The notes: generated from the sequence alone by a model not told the origin. Positions 1 through 5,985 are shown, numbered from the stretch's first letter. The stretch: 7,894 nucleotides of DNA from Candidatus Aminicenantota bacterium (GCA_030633795.1 DAOWCB010000053.1:1-7894); one strand, 5' to 3'. Program-made: numbers and translations.

Positions 1-617
1 TCTTCATCCTGGCCGTAGTAATCGATGATTTCATTCATGCTTACATCGGCCTCGTTCCCGAAACTGGAATACATCCTTATGCCCTTACCGATGCGGTACA
101 GGTGCAGCTTCAACGTCTCACCCACTCCTCCACTCTGAGCAACGATGGAGATATTGCCGGGAAACATCGGCACAAACGTGAAGTTGGCATAAACAGAAAT
201 CTCAGGATCTGAATTCTGGATGCCTTGAGAGTTTGGGCCGTAAATCCTCATGCCGTATTTGTGGGCGATTTCCACGATCTGGCGCTCGAGCTGAAGACCC
301 TCCTCCCCGACTTCTTTGAATCCTGCCGTGTGCACGATGGCAAACTTCACGCCTTTTTTGCCACAATCTTCGAGCACGTACGGAACAAGAGTGTTTTTAA
401 TGGATATATTCACCAGATCGACATCATCCGGCACTTCGGAAACAGAAGGATATGCTCGAAAACTCTTGATGGATTTTGACTTAGGATTTATCGGATAGAT
501 CGGTCCCTTGAAGTTATGATCCAACAGATTTTGCATAACGATGTGACCGATGCTCAAAGGATTATTCGAAGCCCCTACAATCGCCACAGATTTGGGTTTA
601 AATAAGGCATCAAGCAT
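1..617 (-). CDS. Acyl-CoA synthetase (ADP-forming type), N-terminal part, cut by the window edge
   Basis: Translating the minus strand from the ATG at 617-615 gives 205 codons without a stop, running off the left edge. The start MLDALFKPKSVAIVGASNNP is typical of the CoA-binding (Rossmann) domain of the NDP-forming acyl-CoA/acetyl-CoA synthetase superfamily. GASNNP (residues 15-20) is the nucleotide-type loop. GPNSQG (127-132) stands where family members usually have GPNCLG. AQSGGVG (160-166) and SFGNEADV (185-192) belong to the second, succinyl-CoA-ligase-like domain. The catalytic phospho-histidine and the ATP-grasp half would lie outside the window. Family members interconvert acyl-CoA and acid with formation or use of ATP. 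It overlaps the end of the upstream activator gene by 8 nt, so it is very probably the last visible gene of the same operon. The substrate cannot be read from the sequence. Some homologues are CoA-transferase-like or lack ligase activity. Confidence 0.88.
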   Translation of the reverse strand, partial: MLDALFKPKSVAIVGASNNPLSIGHIVMQNLLDHNFKGPIYPINPKSKSIKSFRAYPSVSEVPDDVDLVNISIKNTLVPYVLEDCGKKGVKFAIVHTAGFKEVGEEGLQLERQIVEIAHKYGMRIYGPNSQGIQNSDPEISVYANFTFVPMFPGNISIVAQSGGVGETLKLHLYRIGKGIRMYSSFGNEADVSMNEIIDYYGQDE

Positions 618-1395
618 GTTTTCCTCCTTTTGTTTCAAAGGCAAATAAAGCCGCACCAAGAGCGCCAGTCAATTGAGGGAAAGGGGGCACAAAAATTTCT
701 TTTCCGAGTTTTTGCTCGCACATCTTGACAAAATAGGGATTGTAAGCCACTACTCCCCCGCTCATCACGATGTTTCCCTCCAGGGGATCCATTTCGAGTG
801 CTCTTTTTATCACAGAATCAAAAATGCCCTTGATGATATCCTCTTCACGGACATTCTGGCGGATCTTGGTCAGTATCTCCGTCGCTGTGAATACCGTGCA
901 GTAGCTGCCGATCGTGACATTCTTCGTGGCTTTTTCCGCAAGCCCGTTGAGTTTTTCTATTTCGATCTTAAGGCGATTGGCGATTTCTTCTAAGAACGCC
1001 CCTGTTCCAGCCGCACATTTGCGGTTCATCTTGAAACCGGTGCGTTTTCCGGAATTGTCGATCTTTATGATCTTGGAATCCTGGCCCCCGATGTCGATCA
1101 GCGTATGCGCCCGCCGATAATAGTGATAACTTCCTTTTGCATGGCAGCTGATTTCGGTTTTGGTCAAATCAGCAAACGGAACATTTCGCCTGCCGTATCC
1201 TGTGCTGATCACCCTTTCCTTGTTCTGGCTTTCCCTTTCCACATCTTTAAACGCTTTTTTGTAGGCTTTATCGGCAGCTGCCTCAAAATCAGCGCCGGAA
1301 TGGATGACCGAATGGCCGATTATCTTAGATTTATTATCAAGAACAATGGCTTTGGTTGTGGATGCTCCTACATCTATCCCGATAAAATAATACAC
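610..1395 (-). CDS. ASKHA-family ATPase activator of 2-hydroxyacyl-CoA dehydratase / benzoyl-CoA reductase (HgdC/BcrA/BcrD type)
   Basis: This 261-residue protein belongs to the BadF/BadG/BcrA/BcrD ATPase family. Such proteins form a homodimer with one bridging [4Fe-4S] cluster and use ATP hydrolysis to push an electron, normally from ferredoxin or flavodoxin, into a partner iron-sulfur enzyme. Visible signatures are the phosphate-1 loop IGIDVGASTTK (5-15), the phosphate-2 loop DIGGQDSK (101-108), the cluster helix NRKCAAGTGAFLE with Cys127, the second ligand GSYCTVFTATEI with Cys166, and a C-terminal MSGGV adenosine motif (211-215). The two cysteines match the positions I recall for HgdC of Acidaminococcus. 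The length fits HgdC and BcrD rather than the longer BcrA. The start is GTG at 1395-1393 with no good Shine-Dalgarno. The first in-frame ATG, Met123, would remove the ATP site, so GTG is the sensible choice. The gene lies two codons after the dehydratase-like gene, in the same frame. Confidence 0.93.
   Translation of the reverse strand: MYYFIGIDVGASTTKAIVLDNKSKIIGHSVIHSGADFEAAADKAYKKAFKDVERESQNKERVISTGYGRRNVPFADLTKTEISCHAKGSYHYYRRAHTLIDIGGQDSKIIKIDNSGKRTGFKMNRKCAAGTGAFLEEIANRLKIEIEKLNGLAEKATKNVTIGSYCTVFTATEILTKIRQNVREEDIIKGIFDSVIKRALEMDPLEGNIVMSGGVVAYNPYFVKMCEQKLGKEIFVPPFPQLTGALGAALFAFETKGGKHA
623..630 (-). promoter_or_regulatory. Strong ribosome binding site of the acyl-CoA synthetase gene
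   Basis: The minus strand reads AAAGGAGG, then aaaac, then the ATG at 617. The 5-nt spacing and near-perfect Shine-Dalgarno match fix the start of the edge-truncated gene. The site lies inside the last codons of the activator gene, as expected for overlapping operon genes. Confidence 0.8.
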
Positions 1396-1398
1396 GGC

Positions 1399-2643
1399 CT
1401 ATTTGCTCTCGAGTTGCTCCACAAACGCCTCGATATTGGTTTTTGCCTGTTCTTCCGAATAACAGCGCAGGTCGTTCAAATCTCCGTTAATGGTTAGTGC
1501 GGGGATCCCGAGTTTTTTCTCCAGCCTTTCGGGCATTCCATAACGGTTGTTGGAGTTATTCGGGCAGGTCTTGGCGTCATGGAACAAAAGGCCATTCAGC
1601 CCGTACATATCGACCATTTCTTCTATATAACGTTCCTTAAAATTCTCATCCCTGACTATAAAAATCTCTGTGTAGGCCCGCGCCATACTCATAAAAGGAT
1701 CATCGGGATCGAACGAATCGAATATCCAGCTGTTGCAATAAGTGGATGCGATAACGGCGGTTTTCAAGCTGATGAAAAACTCGGCCAAATCCCTTAGTTT
1801 TCCCCAAATGGGCATTCCCTCCCAGTAGAGCCGGAATTCTTCCTCTTGGACAGCTCCTTCCTTTTGGGCCACCCGTTCCTCCAATTCCTGAAGGAGCACC
1901 TCGTAATACTCCACAGCCGTTTCTGTCCCCCTGAGCACAACGGCAGGAGCCATATGGATAGTCTCATCGAAGAAACTGATCGGAGCAGGGATGTTTTTGT
2001 TTGTCTCTAGGACCTTCTTCCACAATTGCGTACACTCATAAGAAAGACCAAGGACATGCCGGAATTTATCCATGTCGAACTTGTTTCCCGCGATTTCTTC
2101 CAACCGAGGGATGAGTCCTTTGATCTGCTTAGCGATGCTAATAAGATGATCATCTGTTATGTTGCCGATGTTTCTATATGTGGAAATACCGAGGGCAGGA
2201 ACATTCAACTCCTTTGAATACCAGGAAAACCAATCCTGCACATCCCGGCACTGATTGGTGTTGTATACCAGCACATCGGGCAATGGGATTCCCTCGATTC
2301 CCTCATAGGCGCGCGAGAGTGGGGTTTCCTTCTTGATAAAAGCGCCGACATCGCTGGTTAAATAGGAACAGATATCCGGGGAATAGCCGATGGCATTGGC
2401 CAGAGGAATATAATTGGAAGCAAGTCGTGTGGCTCCTAGCATGGCACCATGGTTCTCAGGATAATAAACGAGAAATCCTAGGCTGAGCAAAAGCTCGGCA
2501 GGTCCAACGCTGGTGCACCACGCAACTTTGGGTGATCCTTCTTTTACCGCCCGATCCAACTCGTAGAAATAATCGGCCATGATTTTTCTCATATGGCCCG
2601 TAGCTTGGATTTTCTTAATGGCCGGTTTTTTCTCTTCGCTCAT
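1399..2643 (-). CDS. 2-hydroxyacyl-CoA dehydratase / benzoyl-CoA reductase subunit, HgdB/BcrB-like
   Basis: This 414-residue protein belongs to the HGD-D family, the iron-sulfur partner of the activator encoded next to it. Family features are WCTSVGPAELLLSLG (42-56), YPENHGAMLGATR (61-73), the ICSYLTSDVG region (91-100), NTNQCRDV (128-135), TYCNSW (301-306) and HDAKTCPNN (355-363). Cysteines are at 43, 92, 132, 204, 303, 360 and 394. Cys43, 92, 132, 303 and 360 sit in the family-like blocks and are candidate cluster ligands. The PENH block looks closer to benzoyl-CoA-reductase-type and double-cubane-type members than to classical HgdA/HgdB. Known dehydratases are heterodimers and class I benzoyl-CoA reductases have two such subunits, but only one gene is visible here. 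It could be a self-pairing form, a double-cubane protein, or have a partner outside the window. Substrate is unknown: a 2-hydroxyacyl-CoA or an aromatic or alicyclic acyl-CoA are the main options. The ATG at 2643 has a modest AGAGGG site, with a hairpin just upstream. Confidence 0.88.
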   Translation of the reverse strand: MSEEKKPAIKKIQATGHMRKIMADYFYELDRAVKEGSPKVAWCTSVGPAELLLSLGFLVYYPENHGAMLGATRLASNYIPLANAIGYSPDICSYLTSDVGAFIKKETPLSRAYEGIEGIPLPDVLVYNTNQCRDVQDWFSWYSKELNVPALGISTYRNIGNITDDHLISIAKQIKGLIPRLEEIAGNKFDMDKFRHVLGLSYECTQLWKKVLETNKNIPAPISFFDETIHMAPAVVLRGTETAVEYYEVLLQELEERVAQKEGAVQEEEFRLYWEGMPIWGKLRDLAEFFISLKTAVIASTYCNSWIFDSFDPDDPFMSMARAYTEIFIVRDENFKERYIEEMVDMYGLNGLLFHDAKTCPNNSNNRYGMPERLEKKLGIPALTINGDLNDLRCYSEEQAKTNIEAFVEQLESK

Positions 2644-2654
2644 CTCGCCCTCTT

Positions 2655-2725
2655 AAAAAAAGGGGACGGTTCTATTTTTTTGCAATATTTCCTTGATAGA
2701 AAAAATAGAACCGTCCCCATTTTTT
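2655..2725. repeat. GGGGAC-type perfect inverted repeat, hairpin with T-runs on both strands (possible terminator or attenuator)
   Basis: The left arm GGGGACGGTTCTATTTTTT (2662-2680) is the exact reverse complement of 2700-2718, giving 19 perfect pairs around a 19-nt loop. Outside it are seven A (2655-2661) and, after one unpaired A, six T (2720-2725). Read on the minus strand the hairpin is followed directly by seven T, the shape of an intrinsic terminator. It lies 42 nt after the stop of the dehydrogenase gene and ends 12 nt before the start codon of the dehydratase-like gene. Elements starting with GGGGAC and ending with GTCCCC are, as I recall, dispersed intergenic repeats in several anaerobe genomes. 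That, and any link to REP-type transposases, is knowledge or inference and not shown here. Confidence 0.85.
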
Positions 2726-2767
2726 CGCTTCTTAAGTTTATCAAAATATCAGCATTGCCAATCCAAG

Positions 2768-3835
2768 TCAAGAAACTTGACCCAAATCGAGACTTTGACC
2801 CAATTTCTCTAGCATAGCAATTTGGATGGCTGTATAGGGAATTCCATGCTTTATGGAGTTTTCCCTGTGGATCGACTCTTTTTCCCCAGGAAGGAGCATA
2901 TCCTCTCCCTGTTGGGATTTTATGTCGGATATGGTTTTTGAAATGTGCGCCAATGCATCATCCTGCTTAAACAGAGTATCGATACGCCATGCTTCGAATG
3001 TCTGTCTGATCCGCTGCTTTTCATCATCCATAAGCGGTTCGATATAGGTAGAGACTCCTGTACCGATGACATTGTCTAACTCGATTAGCATGGCTATCCC
3101 TGTCCCTTTGTATCCGGCATCGGCCCCTTCTTCCCCCATCCCTCCCAATGGGATCATAGATCCTCTTTTTAGAAAATCCACAACCCCATCGAAAACCCGA
3201 GAATCGGTTGTCTTCGATCCGCTGGGACCATAAACGGGAAACGGGAGAGGCGTCCCTTCTATCAGTGCTCGAAGTACACCACTCACAGCATGAATGGTGG
3301 TGGCCATGTCGATGGTGACAAATCCTTGGTCATAGGGAATAGACCAGGCAATCACATTTGTGCCTAGCCTATTTTTTTCTCCTCCATAAGGCTTCACCAC
3401 AGAAGGGGTTGTGCTGGTGACTCTTCCGGAAAGGTCCTTCTCCGCACAAATTTTTTCCGTGTAAATGGCACCGATGCCAAAATGATTGGCATTGGCAACA
3501 TAGACTTTGCCATACCCATGTTTCCGGGCTAATTCTTTGACCATTTCAACTGCATCCATAGCCAAAGGATGGCCGAGATCCCCATGGGCATCGACATGCC
3601 GTATCGGAAAGTTAGGATTTCGCGTTTTATCCTCAGCTTTGGCGCGTGGGTCCGTCCCTCCCTGTTTTATCGAGTTGATCACGATCAAATCCAGGCTGTT
3701 AATCCCGTGGGAAAAAATCCCCCTCATGTCCGCTTCCACAAGAACTTCGGCTGTGATGCTAGCCTTATGCAGAGGAATCCCTTGTCTTGTCAAGACATCC
3801 TTGACATAAGCTTTGATGACTTCGGGTTTATACAT
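2768..3835 (-). CDS. Ldh_2 family NAD(P)-dependent 2-hydroxyacid (malate/L-lactate/sulfolactate-type) dehydrogenase
   Basis: The 355-residue product has the layout of the Ldh_2 family, which is unrelated to classical lactate dehydrogenase and reversibly oxidises 2-hydroxy acids with NAD(P). Evidence includes the N-terminal block ending ADMRGIFSHGI (35-45) with its conserved histidine His43, the ANANHFGIGAIY block (114-125) with His118, KPYGG (148-152), RLGTNVIAWSIP (157-167), the TIDMATT block (174-180) and the KGTGIAMLIE block (243-252). Family members usually have GHKG where this protein has GYKG (241-244), a substitution that may bear on specificity. Length is normal for the family. The ATG at 3835 fits the family N-terminus, but the bases just upstream hold no clear Shine-Dalgarno, so initiation may be weak or specially controlled. 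It is the first gene of the minus-strand run and is followed by the GGGGAC hairpin. Substrate is not deducible; context suggests an acid whose CoA ester feeds the dehydratase-like enzyme. Confidence 0.87.
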   Translation of the reverse strand: MYKPEVIKAYVKDVLTRQGIPLHKASITAEVLVEADMRGIFSHGINSLDLIVINSIKQGGTDPRAKAEDKTRNPNFPIRHVDAHGDLGHPLAMDAVEMVKELARKHGYGKVYVANANHFGIGAIYTEKICAEKDLSGRVTSTTPSVVKPYGGEKNRLGTNVIAWSIPYDQGFVTIDMATTIHAVSGVLRALIEGTPLPFPVYGPSGSKTTDSRVFDGVVDFLKRGSMIPLGGMGEEGADAGYKGTGIAMLIELDNVIGTGVSTYIEPLMDDEKQRIRQTFEAWRIDTLFKQDDALAHISKTISDIKSQQGEDMLLPGEKESIHRENSIKHGIPYTAIQIAMLEKLGQSLDLGQVS

Positions 3836-3846
3836 AGGAGCAGACT

Positions 3847-3864
3847 TGCATAATTTGCATAATT
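3847..3864. repeat. Tandem TGCATAATT repeat in the divergent promoter region
   Basis: The 9-mer TGCATAATT occurs twice in perfect tandem (3847-3855 and 3856-3864), 12 to 29 bp upstream of the dehydrogenase start codon. Its first eight bases appear once more in inverted orientation at 3925-3932 (ATTATGCA). Position and repetition suggest binding sites for a regulator of the divergent genes, but no known regulator is recognised. Confidence 0.5.
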
Positions 3865-3974
3865 TTTGTCAATTCGTCAACACAAAAGTGATAATTCACA
3901 TAAATGCTTTTTGTATTGCAGCCCATTATGCACTCTTGAAATAAAGAGAATCTAATCCTGCTTGACGATCTTGC

Positions 3975-4003
3975 TTGACAGGCAAGGAAACAGATGATAT
4001 GAA
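3975..4003 (+). promoter_or_regulatory. Probable sigma-70 promoter of the hydratase-dehydrogenase pair
   Basis: A perfect TTGACA -35 box (3975-3980) is followed by a 17-bp spacer and TATGAA (3998-4003, 4 of 6 consensus bases). Transcription would begin near 4010, leaving a leader of about 33 nt with a GAGGGG ribosome site (4033-4038) before the ATG at 4043. The -35 box lies within a short inverted repeat, CTTGC at 3970-3974 and GCAAG at 3982-3986, which could serve as an operator. Confidence 0.55.
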
Positions 4004-4042
4004 TGTTTCCCATGGGATTTCAAACAAAAAAAGAGGGGCATT

Positions 4043-4813
4043 ATGAGTTATGAAAACATCATCTTCGATGTAAAGGAAGACAGAGCTTTTTTGATCATCA
4101 ATCGACCGCCGATGAACATCCTCAATATCGCCACGATGGAAGAGATGAACGATGCCATAACATCTCTAATCGACAATAAAGAAATTAAGGTTTTAATCCT
4201 TACAAGTTCGGGTGAAAAAGCCTTTTCGGCAGGCGTAGATGTCACCGAACACACAGAGGAAAAAGTGGAAGAAATGCTCCGGATTTTCCACGATGTGTTC
4301 CGCAATTTATCAAAGCTGAATCAGGTCACCGTGGCGGCTGTCAAAGGATTCACACTGGGAGGCGGATGCGAGGTGGCCATTTTCTGTGACATGATTTTTG
4401 CCGCGGAAAACCTTAAAATCGGTCAGCCGGAAATAAAACTTGCCGTAATCCCTCCGATTGCCCTATTGATCATGCCGCGACTCATCGGACTGAAAAAAGC
4501 TTCAGAGCTGCTTTTCACCGGTAAGATCATTGATGCGGAGGAGGCCGAGCGGATCGGGCTGGTCAATAAGACTGTTCCATTGGATAACTTTGATGAGGAA
4601 TTGACAAATTTCATCCAACCCTTAGCTGAGTTGAGCTTGATCGGATTAAAGTTTTCAAAAAGAGGAATCCAACTGGGATTGGAAACATCTTTTCACGAAG
4701 GATTGGAAAAAATCGAAAAGATGTATCTCGAAGATTTGATGGCCTCTGAAGATTCCCATGAAGGACTTAAAGCCTTTATGGAAAAGAGGAAGCCTACCTG
4801 GAAAAATCAATAA
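4043..4813 (+). CDS. Crotonase-family hydratase, resembles cyclohexa-1,5-diene-1-carbonyl-CoA hydratase (Dch/BamR)
   Basis: This 256-residue protein has the full crotonase fold sequence and normal length. The oxyanion-hole segments are FSAGVDV (61-67) and LGGGCE (105-110), and the two glutamates used by hydratases are present, Glu110 and Glu130 (GQPEIKLAVIPPIA, 127-140). The usual PGAGGTQRL of classical enoyl-CoA hydratase is replaced by PPIALLIMPR. Together with RPPMNILNIATMEEMN (21-36) and the EHTEEKVEEM segment (69-78), this recalls dienoyl-CoA hydratases of anaerobic benzoyl-CoA degradation. Those add water to cyclohexa-1,5-diene-1-carbonyl-CoA to give 6-hydroxycyclohex-1-ene-1-carbonyl-CoA. 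The assignment is from remembered family patterns, and a hydratase for another alicyclic or unsaturated acyl-CoA is possible. It is the first gene of a two-gene plus-strand operon, 11 nt ahead of the alcohol dehydrogenase, and is divergent from the dehydratase operon. Confidence 0.85.
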   Translation: MSYENIIFDVKEDRAFLIINRPPMNILNIATMEEMNDAITSLIDNKEIKVLILTSSGEKAFSAGVDVTEHTEEKVEEMLRIFHDVFRNLSKLNQVTVAAVKGFTLGGGCEVAIFCDMIFAAENLKIGQPEIKLAVIPPIALLIMPRLIGLKKASELLFTGKIIDAEEAERIGLVNKTVPLDNFDEELTNFIQPLAELSLIGLKFSKRGIQLGLETSFHEGLEKIEKMYLEDLMASEDSHEGLKAFMEKRKPTWKNQ

Positions 4814-4824
4814 AGGAGGAACAA

Positions 4825-5853
4825 ATGAAAGCCGCCGTATTTCACGGGCCTAACCAGCCTTTAAAAATCGAGGAGGTGGAAAAACCAAAAATCAATTCCG
4901 GTGAAATTCTTGTGAAGATTGCCGCCTGCGGCGTCTGCAACACGGATATGCATTACATTGATCATGGCGTCTCCACCTTCAAAAAGCCTCCGATGATACT
5001 CGGGCATGAGCCCTCAGGAACAGTGGCTGAAGCAGGTACGGATGTCCAAAACTTCCAGGTCGGTGACAGGGTCCTTATTCCTCCGGTTTTTTCCTGTGGC
5101 TATTGCGACAACTGCCGTCTTGGAAAGGAAAACATTTGCCTGAACATGTTGATGTTGGGAAACCATATGGACGGGGCCTACGCAGAATACACCAAGGTTC
5201 CTGCCAAAGATTGTCAACACCTTCCTGAAGACCTTCCCATCGAAGAATCGAGCATCATCGCGGATGCCATTTCCACTCCCTTTCACGCGGTGAAAAACAG
5301 GGCGCGAGTCCAACCGGGTGACTCGGTTGTGGTATTCGGCTGTGGAGGCGTAGGCATCAATGTCGTGCAGATAGCCGCCGCTGCTGGAGGTTTAGTCATC
5401 GCGGTGGATATTGTCGATAACAAATTGGAGGTGGCCAAGAAGCTTGGCGCACAGCACACAATCAATGCTAAAGACATGGAGGACAAGGCCCTTCTCAAAC
5501 AGATAAGAATTTTAACAGGAGGAGGCGCAGATATTTCAATCGAAGCCATAGGCAATCCCAAAACGATCGTTCTGGCTACCAATGCTGTAAAACCCGGTGG
5601 ATGCCACTGTCAGGTGGGTTACACACACCACGATGTCCCGATCAATGCAGCCAGATTGATGTTCCGGGAGATCGAGATAAAAGGATCCCTGGGATGCCGC
5701 CCAGTGGACTATCCCAAGATCATCGAAATGGTTAGAATAGGAAAGATCCAGCTCAAGCCGGTAGTCACCCACAAATTCAAGCTCGAAGAGATAAACGATG
5801 CGTTCGAACTGATGAGGAAGGGCGAATCCCTCCGGTCCATCATCACATTTTGA
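4825..5853 (+). CDS. Zinc-dependent medium-chain alcohol dehydrogenase, resembles 6-hydroxycyclohex-1-ene-1-carbonyl-CoA dehydrogenase (Had)
   Basis: The product is 342 residues, of usual length for zinc MDR dehydrogenases. Catalytic zinc ligands are Cys38 (CGVC), His61 and Glu62 (GHE), with Asp147 a likely further ligand. The structural zinc lobe has Cys91, Cys94, Cys97 and Cys105 in the usual spacing. The cofactor loop is GCGGVG (172-177). Asp195 at the end of the next strand favours NAD over NADP. It should oxidise a secondary alcohol to a ketone reversibly in the cytoplasm. Placed right after a dienoyl-CoA-hydratase-like gene, it may oxidise that enzyme's hydroxyacyl-CoA product, as Had does in the benzoyl-CoA pathway. 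A general alcohol or threonine/sorbitol-type specificity cannot be excluded. AAAGGAGG (4812-4819) is an excellent ribosome site and overlaps the stop codon of the preceding gene, so the two are co-transcribed. Confidence 0.88.
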   Translation: MKAAVFHGPNQPLKIEEVEKPKINSGEILVKIAACGVCNTDMHYIDHGVSTFKKPPMILGHEPSGTVAEAGTDVQNFQVGDRVLIPPVFSCGYCDNCRLGKENICLNMLMLGNHMDGAYAEYTKVPAKDCQHLPEDLPIEESSIIADAISTPFHAVKNRARVQPGDSVVVFGCGGVGINVVQIAAAAGGLVIAVDIVDNKLEVAKKLGAQHTINAKDMEDKALLKQIRILTGGGADISIEAIGNPKTIVLATNAVKPGGCHCQVGYTHHDVPINAARLMFREIEIKGSLGCRPVDYPKIIEMVRIGKIQLKPVVTHKFKLEEINDAFELMRKGESLRSIITF

Positions 5854-5913
5854 ATTAGCCTGGATTATTCATAAACATGATTTTTTTAGCGGGATTTAAT
5901 GCTATATGCATTG

Positions 5914-5985
5914 AAATCAGGGACATACAGAAATTGGGGACATGTATTGATTTGTTTTTAAAATCGGTAACGTGTCCCTTGATTT
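5914..5985. repeat. GGGACA/TGTCCC inverted repeat element downstream of the dehydrogenase gene
   Basis: AAATCAGGGACA (5914-5925) faces TGTCCCTTGATTT (5973-5985), complementary apart from one extra T. A second GGGACATGT (5937-5945) pairs with ACGTGTCCC (5970-5978) with one G-U, and the stem can continue imperfectly through GATTT (5949-5953) and AAATC (5961-5965). The right arm can therefore pair with either left copy. It resembles the GGGGAC element at 2655-2725 in its terminal motif but not in its interior. It sits 60 nt after the dehydrogenase stop and could end transcription weakly, since only TTGATTTT follows. The bases from 5854 to 5913 hold nothing else I can name. Confidence 0.6.

Noticed and set aside
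225..1497. Several plus-strand open frames (225-479, 316-498, 673-993, 914-1120, 1105-1497)
   Set aside because: All are antisense to the acyl-CoA synthetase, activator and dehydratase genes, which have strong family motifs.
2735..2761. Possible minus-strand promoter TTGGCA, 15-bp spacer, TAAACT ahead of the dehydratase gene
   Set aside because: The spacer is too short and both boxes are weak. It could still matter if the hairpin at 2655-2725 terminates upstream transcription.
2767..2781. GTCAAG-aaa-CTTGAC inverted repeat at the dehydrogenase stop codon
   Set aside because: Short, with a 3-nt loop and no T-run. It arises partly from the repeated LGQ coding segment at the C-terminus.
1579..3853. 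Plus-strand open frames inside the dehydratase and dehydrogenase genes (1579-1797, 2026-2217, 2593-2817, 2853-3047, 3507-3809, 3569-3853)
   Set aside because: Antisense shadows without ribosome sites or recognisable domains.
3888..3899. GTGA-TAAT-TCAC dyad resembling a CRP/FNR-family site
   Set aside because: The half-site spacing does not fit CRP, and the half-sites do not fit FNR.
3828..4013. Minus-strand 61-codon frame in the divergent intergenic region
   Set aside because: It overlaps the dehydrogenase start out of frame, covers promoter-like sequence and has no domain or ribosome site.
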